Assembly (NCBI GenBank): GCA_964527735.1
Contig: CAZGPG010000004.1
Location: forward strand, 62,001 to 126,000
Source: JBEBVQ01 sp964527735
GTDB taxonomy: Bacteria; Bacteroidota; Bacteroidia; Chitinophagales; Chitinophagaceae
Direction of reading: 5' to 3'
DNA: 64,000 nt
The notes below the pieces were generated by a model. It was not told where the DNA came from, made no database searches, and saw only the letters and a program-made list of their open reading frames with translations. A program made the translations under genes and the position numbers. Shown here piece after piece: positions 50,457 to 58,480 of the stretch. Numbering within the stretch: the stretch's first letter is position 1; the number at the start of each line of letters is the position of its first letter.

Positions 50457-50502
50457 TTAACCGTTTATTCGTTGAATCGGTTAAGCGGTTAAACGATTCA
50501 AC
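50457..50502. repeat. Family G inverted repeat (GTTGAATCG/CGATTCAAC)
   Basis: GTTGAATCG (50471-50479) pairs with CGATTCAAC (50494-50502); TTAACCG (50457-50463) also pairs with CGGTTAA (50478-50484), giving two alternative hairpins. Lies between the metallopeptidase stop and the start of the MBL gene. Confidence 0.65.
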
Positions 50503-50511
50503 AAAAAACTA

Positions 50512-51210
50512 CTAATCGTCTCCCCGGTTCAGGAAGATCAAAATATAATACAGCAAGCTGGCTACCGAGCTGACAGCAGCTACGAGATAGGTACGCGCCG
50601 CCCATTTCAAGGCATCCGCCGCCTGGCTGTGCTCCTGCCGGGATGTTAGTCCGGTTGTTTCCATCCAGCGGAGGGCGCGTCTGCTGGCATCATACTCCAC
50701 CGGCAGCGTCACCAGCGAGAAGATGGTAGACATGGCAAACAGCACAATGCCCGCCAGGAGCAGCATCTGATTACCCTGACCAAACATAAGACCAAGACCT
50801 GCCAGGATCACCCATTGAGACAATGTAGTAGATATCTGCACAACAGGCACCAGTTTACTGCGCAGCATGAGCATACTATAAGCTGTAGCGTGCTGAACGG
50901 CATGCCCGCATTCATGGGCCGCCACAGCAGCAGCCGAGATACTCCGCCCGGCATATACTTCAGGGCTGAGGTTAACGGTTTTTTCCATCGGGTTGTAGTG
51001 ATCACTCAGGAAACCTTGTACCGAAACCACACGCACATCATAGATGCCATTATCCTGAAGCATCTTTTCGGCCACTTCCTTACCGCTCAATCCACGCTGC
51101 AGCGGCACTTCGCTGTATTCGCGGAATTTGCTCTTCAACCTGTTGCTTACAATCATGCCAACGAGGAACATGATCCCCGCCAGCACATAATATCCCATAT
51201 AGGCTTCCAT
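50512..51210 (-). CDS. Membrane zinc metallopeptidase (YugP/PF04298 type)
   Basis: 232 residues. One N-terminal helix (YYVLAGIMFLVGMIVSN), then LSGKEVAEKMLQDNGIYDV, SDHYNPMEKTVNLSPEVYAGRSISA and the zinc motif AAHECGHAVQHA (H99-E100-C101-G102-H103), then two or three helices (VQISTTLSQWVILAGLGLMF, LLAGIVLFAMSTIFSLVTLPVEYDAS; the Glu in EYDAS is the probable third ligand). The family is widespread, sits in the inner membrane, and its substrates are unknown. It is transcribed in the same direction as the MBL/rhodanese gene but with a palindromic repeat between them. Confidence 0.87.
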   Translation of the reverse strand: MEAYMGYYVLAGIMFLVGMIVSNRLKSKFREYSEVPLQRGLSGKEVAEKMLQDNGIYDVRVVSVQGFLSDHYNPMEKTVNLSPEVYAGRSISAAAVAAHECGHAVQHATAYSMLMLRSKLVPVVQISTTLSQWVILAGLGLMFGQGNQMLLLAGIVLFAMSTIFSLVTLPVEYDASRRALRWMETTGLTSRQEHSQAADALKWAARTYLVAAVSSVASLLYYILIFLNRGDD

Positions 51211-51388
51211 GTCTTAATTTTTCAATTATCTATAGCAAAACGCTTACCAGAATCATTGGAAGCAATTTTGTCATGACAATAAAGATACGTAACAGGTTTT
51301 AATCAGCTAAGATACCCTTGCGCTGTCGCGGATGTTCCCGCACAGCAGTAGTCAGCACATTGGCTGATTGGCCAATTAATATTACATT

Positions 51389-51393
51389 GGAGG
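51389..51393 (+). promoter_or_regulatory. Shine-Dalgarno-like GGAGG before the AraC gene
   Basis: GGAGG ends 6 bp before the ATG at 51400. Strong Shine-Dalgarno sequences are rare in this window, as expected for Bacteroidota, so this one is unusual and supports the start. The region just upstream (51362-51380) carries GATTGGCCAATTA, a family B repeat. Confidence 0.45.
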
Positions 51394-51399
51394 CCTGTT

Positions 51400-52554
51400 A
51401 TGATAGTATTCAATATAATAACGACCATCCACCTGCTGGTTTTCTTTTGCCTTCTTTTTTTCAGAAAAGAAAATGTATTGCCCAACAAAGTGCTGGCGCT
51501 GCTGCTCGTCAATCCGGCGGTTAACTTTGTCAGTAATGTAAACATCCTGGCAGGCAACCTCCCCAATGCACCTTACATCTATTTTTTTGCACAGGCAACG
51601 GCCAGCCTGTTTGCGCCGCTGGTGTATATGTATGCCGGCCTGATGACCGGCCAGCCATTTATCCTCCGGAAGCCCTTGTACCTCCTGACCCTGGTGCACC
51701 TGCTCGCAACGGCCTTCTTCACGTTTGAATTTGCCTTCCTGATGACCGGACCGGCACAACAGGCTTATCTTGAAGGCATCCTGAACGGGCCATACCCGGA
51801 ACAGATGAACATTGTTAACGGCATCTTTATCCTCTCCCAGCAGATATACTTTACGGTTGCCGCCATTAAGATATTCCAATATAAAAAACGGCTTACCAAT
51901 ACATTATCCAGCTTTGAAAAAACCCGGCTGGTATATATAACCCGCTTCATCAGCCTGATCTGGCTGCTGAACCTGATCGCACTGATTACTTACGCCACCT
52001 TACCAACTATCATGGTAGAATATATCGTACTGCCGGCAGTGCTTACCGTCATCTGCTTTTTTATTCTTTATTTCTCGTTCCATCACAATTCTATATTCAC
52101 ACCGAAAACGTACCGTGTGTTTTTGTCTGATACCAAAACAACGGCTGACAGCAGTACAAAGGAAACAGAACCGGCCGCCCCCGGTGCAGCAGCAATCAGC
52201 AAAGGAGAGCTGGAACACATCGCCGGCATCATAGAGGAACAACTGCGGGAAAAAGAACCTTTTACCAATCCCGACCTGACCTTATCCGCCTGGGCGGCAG
52301 CGCTGCACCTCCCGGAGTCGAAAGTCTCCCTTGCTATTAACAAGGTACTCAAAAAGAATTTTTATGACCTTGTCAATGAAGCCCGGATAAAAAAAGCACA
52401 GATGCTTCTGCAGCAACGCAAAGAGCTTTCCATAGAAGGCGTAGCTTATGAAGCCGGGTTCAACAGCCGGGCATCCTTTTACCGGGCCTTCAAAAAATAC
52501 ACCGGGCTGACGCCTTCCGGCTTCCTCGAAGCGCAGGAAAAAGCCACCGCATAA
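51400..52554 (+). CDS. AraC-family regulator with membrane-spanning N-terminus
   Basis: 384 residues. The first ~235 residues hold about seven hydrophobic helices (MIVFNIITTIHLLVFFCLLF, LVYMYAGLMTGQPFIL, LTLVHLLATAFFTFEFAFL, FISLIWLLNLIALITY, VLTVICFFILYFSF), so the protein is in the inner membrane. The C-terminal AraC/XylS DNA-binding domain is at about 275-378 (LTLSAWAAALHLPESKVSLAIN, DLVNEARIKKAQMLL, LSIEGVAYEAGFNSRASFYRAFKK, TGLTPSGF). It probably links an envelope or small-molecule signal to transcription. A tandem 17-bp direct repeat lies 50 bp downstream, before the next gene, and is its likely operator. Confidence 0.9.
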   Translation: MIVFNIITTIHLLVFFCLLFFRKENVLPNKVLALLLVNPAVNFVSNVNILAGNLPNAPYIYFFAQATASLFAPLVYMYAGLMTGQPFILRKPLYLLTLVHLLATAFFTFEFAFLMTGPAQQAYLEGILNGPYPEQMNIVNGIFILSQQIYFTVAAIKIFQYKKRLTNTLSSFEKTRLVYITRFISLIWLLNLIALITYATLPTIMVEYIVLPAVLTVICFFILYFSFHHNSIFTPKTYRVFLSDTKTTADSSTKETEPAAPGAAAISKGELEHIAGIIEEQLREKEPFTNPDLTLSAWAAALHLPESKVSLAINKVLKKNFYDLVNEARIKKAQMLLQQRKELSIEGVAYEAGFNSRASFYRAFKKYTGLTPSGFLEAQEKATA

Positions 52555-52603
52555 GCATGGCATGCGCAATGCGTATGCAATTTATTTACAATGACATATG
52601 ATC

Positions 52604-52641
52604 GGATGAGACATGCCCGGGACAGGATGAGACATACCCGG
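52604..52641 (+). promoter_or_regulatory. Candidate AraC-type operator: 17-bp direct repeat, 21-bp period
   Basis: GGATGAGACATGCCCGG (52604-52620) and GGATGAGACATACCCGG (52625-52641) differ at one base and are separated by 4 bp, so their centres are 21 bp apart, on the same DNA face. This is the geometry of half-sites bound by AraC proteins. It lies between an AraC-family gene and the secreted-protein gene at 52739. A 7-bp inverted repeat CCAATCA/TGATTGG follows at 52676-52702. Confidence 0.6.
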
Positions 52642-52738
52642 AGGAAGGGGGTAAATAACCGGTATTATTTTAGACCAATCAATTAGCTGAAGTGCTGATT
52701 GGATAATAAAATTGATCCGATTAAATAACACATACACC

Positions 52739-53776
52739 ATGAATTTACATTTTTCTGTAAAGAAATATGCTACAGCCATCCTGCTTATCAGCCTGTCTCA
52801 TCCTGCACTTTTCCCCGGAAAAGCAGTTGCGCAGCTGACACCCAAGGAATCCAAAAAGAATTTCGACCTGGCAGACCACCGTTCTCCGTTCAAAAAATCA
52901 GACCAGGTGGCCCTCACCAGCATCAACCTCCGGTTTAAGCTGGCTACCCGCGAGAAAGAGGAAAAACGCGGCGCCGGCAGCTCAGTCACCTGGGCAATAT
53001 TACAAGGGGTAGATTCCACTGTTTTTCAGGAAATAGCAGACGAATATTACAAACGGCTGGCGGCAAGATTCGAAAAAGCCGGCTGGAAACTGTCAGACGC
53101 TTATAAAGAAAACAAGCATTACCAGACACTTACAGAAAAAGAGAAGGAACGCGTCACGGTAAAAAAAGAATGGGGCATCGCCGAAGTATATACGGCCAAC
53201 CGTGAACCATACATCGAATACCCGATGATGGCGACGGCAGCTCATGCCAAAATGGGCAATTCGCTGGATATGCCTGCCGGGCAGATACTGATCACCATAG
53301 ACTTTGCAGAGATCACACAGAAAGTCTCCGCCAGCATTCCGTTCTCTCTGCCGCATGAAATAAGAACCAAGGAAGTATCAGCAAAGACCACATTAGTACC
53401 CGTGATCCGGATCGAAGGGCTGACGAGCAGCCAGGTATTCCGGGGAAATGGTAGCTATGCCCTGTTTACCGGGACGAACTGGGGTTATACCAATGTCACG
53501 ATGAAAGTGGCCCATTCCATTTTTTCTCAGAAGGCATATGCTGCGGAAATAGAAAGCTGCAAGGACTGTATGCCGTCTTTTGCAAAGCGGAACGCCCTCG
53601 TGAGCGAAGCGGTAACCGTATTGAGCATGGGACGTGCCGGCACCAGCGGCAAAGGGAGTATCGGCACGTTCACCTTCGGCGTACAGGCCGACCGGGAGAA
53701 ATATAAGGCAGCGGTGCTCGATGCACTGGATCAGTTCAACGATCACCTGATTACATTGATCACAAGCACTAAATAA
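52739..53776 (+). CDS. Secreted protein of unknown function
   Basis: 345 residues from the ATG at 52739; the frame from 52712 adds an unlikely N-terminus. Signal peptide MNLHFSVKKYATAILLISLS to about AVAQ. The mature protein is mixed alpha/beta without Cys-pair pattern (SINLRFKLATREKEEKRGAG, FQEIADEYYKRLAARFEKAGW, SLDMPAGQILITIDFAEITQ, CKDCMPSFAKRNALV, GSIGTFTFGVQADREKYKAAV). No known domain was recognised. It follows the AraC-type repeat and is 8 bp before the T9SS RCC1 gene, so the two genes are probably one operon controlled by that regulator. Confidence 0.75.
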   Translation: MNLHFSVKKYATAILLISLSHPALFPGKAVAQLTPKESKKNFDLADHRSPFKKSDQVALTSINLRFKLATREKEEKRGAGSSVTWAILQGVDSTVFQEIADEYYKRLAARFEKAGWKLSDAYKENKHYQTLTEKEKERVTVKKEWGIAEVYTANREPYIEYPMMATAAHAKMGNSLDMPAGQILITIDFAEITQKVSASIPFSLPHEIRTKEVSAKTTLVPVIRIEGLTSSQVFRGNGSYALFTGTNWGYTNVTMKVAHSIFSQKAYAAEIESCKDCMPSFAKRNALVSEAVTVLSMGRAGTSGKGSIGTFTFGVQADREKYKAAVLDALDQFNDHLITLITSTK

Positions 53777-53784
53777 ACAACATC

Positions 53785-55149
53785 ATGAAACAATTATTAA
53801 CACATCACATCCGGCTGGCAGCGTTGGCGCTCGCCACCCTGTTCGCACCATCTCTGCATGCCCAATATTTTATCACCTGGGGCAACGGCTTTGCCGGGAA
53901 GCTCGGCCCGGAAAGCGGTGTGCCCGGTTCCGACTGGAAAATGGCAATAGCTGCCGGTGATTATACCGCAGGGATCAAAGCCGATGGCACACTCTACACC
54001 TGGGGCCATAATGCACAAAACCAGTTAGGCGATGGCACAGACACACCCAACCGCGCAACACCCTTACCCGTCAACCAGGAACAATGGGCCACGCTCTCAC
54101 TTGACGGGCTGAACGGGCTGGCCATCAAAGCCGATGGCACACTCTGGGCTTGGGGAACCAACGGGAACGGGCAACTCGGTGACGGTACCTCCAACTCTTC
54201 CAAAGTACCGGTACAGGCCGGCAGCGACAACGGCTGGGCATCCACAACAGCAGGGGGCGCCGTTTCGCTGGGCATCAAGACAGATGGTACTTTATGGGCA
54301 TGGGGCGCGGTGCCGCTTGCCGGCGGGGGTGTAGGGATGGAAACATCACCCGTACAGCAGGGAACCGATCATGACTGGGCGGCTGTTTCTGCCCGCGACG
54401 GCAGCATACTGCTCCTCAAAACCGATGGAACCCTCTGGGCATGGGGATATAATAATAACGGACAACTGGGCGATGGCACAACCAATGATAAACCAACCCT
54501 TACCCAAATCGGCGCCGATGACGACTGGGCCAAAGTGGTTGCAGGCCGCGAACATTCTTTGGGAATTAAAACCGATGGCACGCTGTGGGCATGGGGCGTG
54601 AATGACAAAGGACAACTGGGCGACAGCAGTACCACCACCAGCCTTACGCCCATACAGATAGGAACAGACAACGACTGGCGCGAAGCGGCTCCCGGATTGT
54701 ACTATTCCTATGCCATTAAAAATGACAGCACACTGTGGTTTTGGGGAGAGATTGCCCTCTACAACAACCCATACGACTTCCCGGGCACATCCCTGAAACC
54801 CATTCAGGCAGGCGAACATAACGACTGGATATCCGTTTCATCAGACGTGGCACATGTAGCGGCGCTGAAAGGCACACCGGTCGCCACAAGCAACAACATC
54901 GCCGGGCTGGAGAAAAACGGATTACAGATACAGGTGTATCCCAATCCTGCTACACATACGCTGCATATCAGGCCCATGGAATCCTATGTATTGCAAAGCG
55001 TCTCGCTGCTGGATATGGCCGGCCGTAGTATATGGGCTGCAACCGGTGATGTAAAGGAAATACCCGTTTCAGCTATCGGTCGTGGTGTTTACTTTTTACA
55101 AATAGCAACGGATAAAGGAAGCAGCATCCGGAAGATTGTGCTGGAGTAG
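53785..55149 (+). CDS. T9SS-secreted RCC1-repeat propeller protein
   Basis: 454 residues. Signal peptide at 1-27 (LALATLFAPSLHA). Residues about 30-370 have six to seven RCC1-like repeats of ~50 residues built on KADGTLYTWGHNAQNQLGDG, TDGTLWAWGYNNNGQLGDG and DWAKVVAGREHSLGIK, a beta-propeller usually used for protein or ligand binding. From about 385 the type A T9SS sorting domain begins (LQIQVYPNPATHTLHIRP to SSIRKIVLE). It should be exported to the surface or medium. It is 8 bp after the secreted unknown protein and ends near a hairpin terminator. Its ligand is unknown. Confidence 0.87.
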   Translation: MKQLLTHHIRLAALALATLFAPSLHAQYFITWGNGFAGKLGPESGVPGSDWKMAIAAGDYTAGIKADGTLYTWGHNAQNQLGDGTDTPNRATPLPVNQEQWATLSLDGLNGLAIKADGTLWAWGTNGNGQLGDGTSNSSKVPVQAGSDNGWASTTAGGAVSLGIKTDGTLWAWGAVPLAGGGVGMETSPVQQGTDHDWAAVSARDGSILLLKTDGTLWAWGYNNNGQLGDGTTNDKPTLTQIGADDDWAKVVAGREHSLGIKTDGTLWAWGVNDKGQLGDSSTTTSLTPIQIGTDNDWREAAPGLYYSYAIKNDSTLWFWGEIALYNNPYDFPGTSLKPIQAGEHNDWISVSSDVAHVAALKGTPVATSNNIAGLEKNGLQIQVYPNPATHTLHIRPMESYVLQSVSLLDMAGRSIWAATGDVKEIPVSAIGRGVYFLQIATDKGSSIRKIVLE

Positions 55150-55180
55150 TAATTATTGTTTTCCCCCTATAGTGAAGGAG

Positions 55181-55211
55181 GCTGTCTGCTACCAGACAGC
55201 TTCTTCTTTTT
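55181..55211. terminator. Hairpin terminator between convergent genes
   Basis: GCTGTCTG (55181-55188), CTAC, CAGACAGC (55193-55200), then TTCTTCTTTTT in the plus direction; the GAAGGAG before it gives further partial pairing. The desaturase stop codon (55189-55191, minus strand) is in the loop, so it probably serves both transcripts. Confidence 0.65.
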
Positions 55212-56022
55212 GTTCTACCGGCTCCTGAAGCGATGTACTTTTGGCAGCAACCTGCTTATGGAGCCGGATAATTCCCAGACGGTTGAACAGCAATATGATG
55301 GGATATATCGGATCAAGCTCATGCTTGCGCTTACCGAAATTTACGTCAGAAGGCATTTTATGATGATTATTATGATAAGCCTCGCCCAGCATCAGCACGT
55401 CCACATGAAACAGGTTCTTTGATGTATTCCGCAACCGGAAGTTTATATAACCGTATTTGTGCGCATACCAGTTGATGATCACCCCATGCAGCGGACACAT
55501 GGCATAAATGAGGGGCAGCAGCAGATATTGCCAGGGAGATGTGGCATACACGATAAAAAAGCCGGTATACAATGCCATCCAGATGAGACGTGAGAATGAG
55601 GAGTTGGCCCAACGGTCGAATGCCGGCCAGTCGGGTACATTCTTGGTAAAACGCTCCTCCACAGGTATGCTGCCGTCGAAAATACCTGCGTAGAATGTAC
55701 GGGTACGCCACATCATGCTGAAAAAATTGGAGGAGTAGGCAGGGGAATGCGGGTCTTTATCCGTATCCGCATAGGCATGGTGCATCCGGTGCATGATGGC
55801 ATAGGCGCGCGGGCTCAGGTATGAGGAGCCTTGTGTGATCCAGGCCAGAATGAAAAAAAATCGCTCCCAGCCTTTACTCATGCTGAAAGCGCCGTGCGCA
55901 GCATATCGATGCTGGAAAAATGTCTGGCAAAAAAGAGAAAGATACCAAACAGCCACAAAGAAAATCAGAACGGGCATTACATATTTTGTTGAAAAGGCGA
56001 AATCAATATATCCGCGAGCCAT
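55189..56022 (-). CDS. Acyl-CoA/fatty acid desaturase (delta-9 type)
   Basis: 277 residues from the ATG at 56022 (MARGYIDFAFSTKYVMP); a GTG at 56076 would add 18 unlikely residues. Integral membrane di-iron enzyme. The three His boxes are FFQHRYAAHGAF (H-x4-H), HRMHHAYADTDKDPH (H-x2-H-H) and EAYHNNHHKMP (H-x2-H-H), with four helices placed around them. It inserts a cis double bond in acyl chains to adjust membrane fluidity, using electrons from ferredoxin or a reductase encoded elsewhere. It is convergent with the RCC1 gene and downstream of a terminator that closes the SBBP gene. Confidence 0.92.
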   Translation of the reverse strand: MARGYIDFAFSTKYVMPVLIFFVAVWYLSLFCQTFFQHRYAAHGAFSMSKGWERFFFILAWITQGSSYLSPRAYAIMHRMHHAYADTDKDPHSPAYSSNFFSMMWRTRTFYAGIFDGSIPVEERFTKNVPDWPAFDRWANSSFSRLIWMALYTGFFIVYATSPWQYLLLPLIYAMCPLHGVIINWYAHKYGYINFRLRNTSKNLFHVDVLMLGEAYHNNHHKMPSDVNFGKRKHELDPIYPIILLFNRLGIIRLHKQVAAKSTSLQEPVEQKEEAVW

Positions 56023-56131
56023 AGACCAGCCGGATAAGCGCGGCGAAGGTAGCCCTTTATCAGCTAATTCACACACCTGCCTGTTCTTAAAAACTGTTAA
56101 GATGCAAAAGCGGGTTCTGATTATCTAAAAT

Positions 56132-56168
56132 AAACATGCCTTTGTTTTGGGGAAACAAAGGCATGTTT
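56132..56168 (-). terminator. Terminator of the SBBP protein gene
   Basis: A 16-bp stem (56132-56147 with 56153-56168, core CATGCCTTTGTTT/AAACAAAGGCATG) with a 5-nt loop and, on the minus strand, a following TATTTTA tract. It lies 31 bp after the stop of the gene at 56199. Confidence 0.85.
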
Positions 56169-56198
56169 ATAACTTTTACACCTGTAAGCAAGCGTTCA

Positions 56199-58283
56199 TT
56201 ATTGCGCTTGTTTCAGGATCTTCTCCATTTTGATCAGGCTACCCTTCGAATCTCTTATCTGTAAAAGGTAAAAGCTCTCTGCCAGATCTTTTAATGATAT
56301 ACTATTAGCGCCTACATCTTCACGGACTACCCTGCCGGTAATATCCGTGACAACGATATTCACCTTGACCGGTGATTGGATATATAACACGTCTGTAACG
56401 GGATTAGGATAAACATATACCTGCTGTGCCAGGGTACTGCCCGTTTCAATGCCGATATTCGTCACAGTATAAACACCAGAGGTGTCCGCGCAACCATGCT
56501 CATTGGTAACCGCTACCTGGTAATCCGCATTTTCCGTCACCGTATAGGTGCTCCCTGTTGCTCCGGGAACATGTGCGCCATTTTTGATCCACTGATAAGT
56601 GGCATAAGTCCCGTTCACACCAAGTATATGCTCATCAACAGTAATGACGGGCGTATCGATCGGCAGGAAGGTCAGGTCAAGGGTAATAGTGCTATCACAG
56701 CCGGAAGCATTGGGCATTACTTGTGTATAAGTACCGGCAGCAGTATAAACAGTATTGTTCAGCGTGTATGCTTCACCACATGCCAGCGACACCTCGATAT
56801 AAGCCGATGAGGTATCGGTACAGCCCAGTTTTAATGTAAACACATCAACGCCTGTGCCCGTCAGCGTACCTGTCCCTCCAACCGGGTCAAAATCCGCCGT
56901 CCCTTCAAAATACCCTGTAGCATAAATATTCCCCGACCTGTCCACCGTTATTCCATAGCCCTCATCACCGCCGGTACCGCCCACCCTTTGGGCCCAGACA
57001 TAATCACCGTTCCCGTCATATTTGGCCAGGAACACATCATAGTCAAAAAATGAACCGGAAGTACTCAGGGGCGCTGATCCGCTACCCGGATCAAAATTGG
57101 CCGTTCCGCCAAACATACCAACAATATACACATTTCCCCCACCGTCCACACTTATATCCATTCCCCAATCATCTTCGGTACCTCCCATATTATTGGCCCA
57201 GACATAATTACCTGCCGCATCGTATTTAGCGAGGAATATATCGGGAGGCCCGGGCGTGATACTGGTCAGTTCACCTGTGCTGCCACCGGGATTGAAATGC
57301 ACGGTACCTGTAAAAGACCCGGTAAGATAAGCGTTACCTGATCTGTCCGCAGTTATACCGTAAGCGCTCACCATTGATCCGGCGCTACTTCCTCCCATGT
57401 TCCTTGCCCAGACATAATCACCATTAGCGTTATATTTTGCTACGAAGGCATCACTATTGGTCCCCATACTCGTCAGGATAGCGGCCGCGCCCGGTCCGGT
57501 ATTAAAATCCACATCCCCCCGGAATGTGCCTCCGATATACACCTCCCCGGATTCGCTTACGGCTATACAACTGCCCACGTCAACATTATTATCGCCCATC
57601 CCGTGTGCCCACATACAATTACCGGCAGTATCATATTTGGCTACAAATATGTCAATGGACCCTGCAGCAATGAGCGTTATCGTATCATGATGCGCAGTAC
57701 CGCTAAAGCTCCCCGTTACATAAATATTTCCTGCACTGTCCAGAGCGACGGCGGTACCTTCATCCGGACCAGTGGTACCATCGCCTCCCAGGTTCCTGAC
57801 CCAGACATAATCGCCATTCGTATTATATTTAGCCAGGAATCCATCGCCGTTCACGGCCGTCAGCAGCGCTGTTCCGGAACCGGGACTAAAATTTACCGAC
57901 CCGCTAAAGCCCCCGGTAATATACACATTGCCGGCCTCATCCACAGCTATCGCATTACTTTTATCCGAGCCGGTGCCACCTATTCCCTTTATCCACACTT
58001 CATTCCCCGCCGCGTCATATTTAGCCACGAACGCATCGCTGCCCCCCGCATTTGTCAACGCAGCCGTTACACCGAAGTCCAGCGGATTGCTTTGATAATA
58101 GCCTGTTACATACACATTGCCTGCCTTATCTACGGCTATATCATTACCGGTTTCGTAGCCGGCGCCGCCTAAACCCTTCGCCCAGGCGTAATAGCTCTGT
58201 GCGTTTACGTCTATACTGTTTCCCGCAAGCATAATAAGACACAAAACGGACAAGGTGCTTTTGAATAATTTTTTCATCATCAT
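56199..58283 (-). CDS. T9SS-secreted SBBP-repeat propeller protein
   Basis: 694 residues from one of three adjacent Met codons (MMMKKLFKST). Signal peptide to about residue 28 (SIDVNA, QSY). Residues about 30-495 contain roughly eight SBBP (seven-bladed propeller-like) repeats: ITVDRSGNIYATGYFEGTADF, IAVDEAGNVYITGGFSGSVNF, VFLAKYDGNGDYVWAQRVGG. Then an Ig-like part (about 510-610: YTQVMPNASGCDSTITLDLTF, YATYQWIKNGAHVPGA) and the type A T9SS domain (VYPNPVTDVLYIQSPVKVN to KMEKILKQAQ). Surface or secreted protein; adhesion or binding is the usual guess. It is divergent from the second TPR kinase gene and closed by its own terminator. Confidence 0.87.
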   Translation of the reverse strand: MMMKKLFKSTLSVLCLIMLAGNSIDVNAQSYYAWAKGLGGAGYETGNDIAVDKAGNVYVTGYYQSNPLDFGVTAALTNAGGSDAFVAKYDAAGNEVWIKGIGGTGSDKSNAIAVDEAGNVYITGGFSGSVNFSPGSGTALLTAVNGDGFLAKYNTNGDYVWVRNLGGDGTTGPDEGTAVALDSAGNIYVTGSFSGTAHHDTITLIAAGSIDIFVAKYDTAGNCMWAHGMGDNNVDVGSCIAVSESGEVYIGGTFRGDVDFNTGPGAAAILTSMGTNSDAFVAKYNANGDYVWARNMGGSSAGSMVSAYGITADRSGNAYLTGSFTGTVHFNPGGSTGELTSITPGPPDIFLAKYDAAGNYVWANNMGGTEDDWGMDISVDGGGNVYIVGMFGGTANFDPGSGSAPLSTSGSFFDYDVFLAKYDGNGDYVWAQRVGGTGGDEGYGITVDRSGNIYATGYFEGTADFDPVGGTGTLTGTGVDVFTLKLGCTDTSSAYIEVSLACGEAYTLNNTVYTAAGTYTQVMPNASGCDSTITLDLTFLPIDTPVITVDEHILGVNGTYATYQWIKNGAHVPGATGSTYTVTENADYQVAVTNEHGCADTSGVYTVTNIGIETGSTLAQQVYVYPNPVTDVLYIQSPVKVNIVVTDITGRVVREDVGANSISLKDLAESFYLLQIRDSKGSLIKMEKILKQAQ

Positions 58284-58387
58284 TTTTGTTTTAAATTGTG
58301 GAGATCTGAGTATAACATAATTAATTTAAAGTCTGATCGTACAAAATTCCCTTATTGCCGCGGCATGCATACTGGTATTTATAACAG

Positions 58388-58395
58388 TATTTTTG
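58388..58395 (+). promoter_or_regulatory. -7 promoter box of the second kinase operon
   Basis: TATTTTTG matches TAnnTTTG, 85 bp before the kinase ATG at 58481. The -33 TTG is not at the usual distance. Confidence 0.35.
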
Positions 58396-58480
58396 TAAAA
58401 AGGGAAATAGAAGTTTATGAGAATAACGAACTGAGCCCGGAGCCGGGTTGCTGCCCGAAAAAAGCATTTCGCATCATGCC

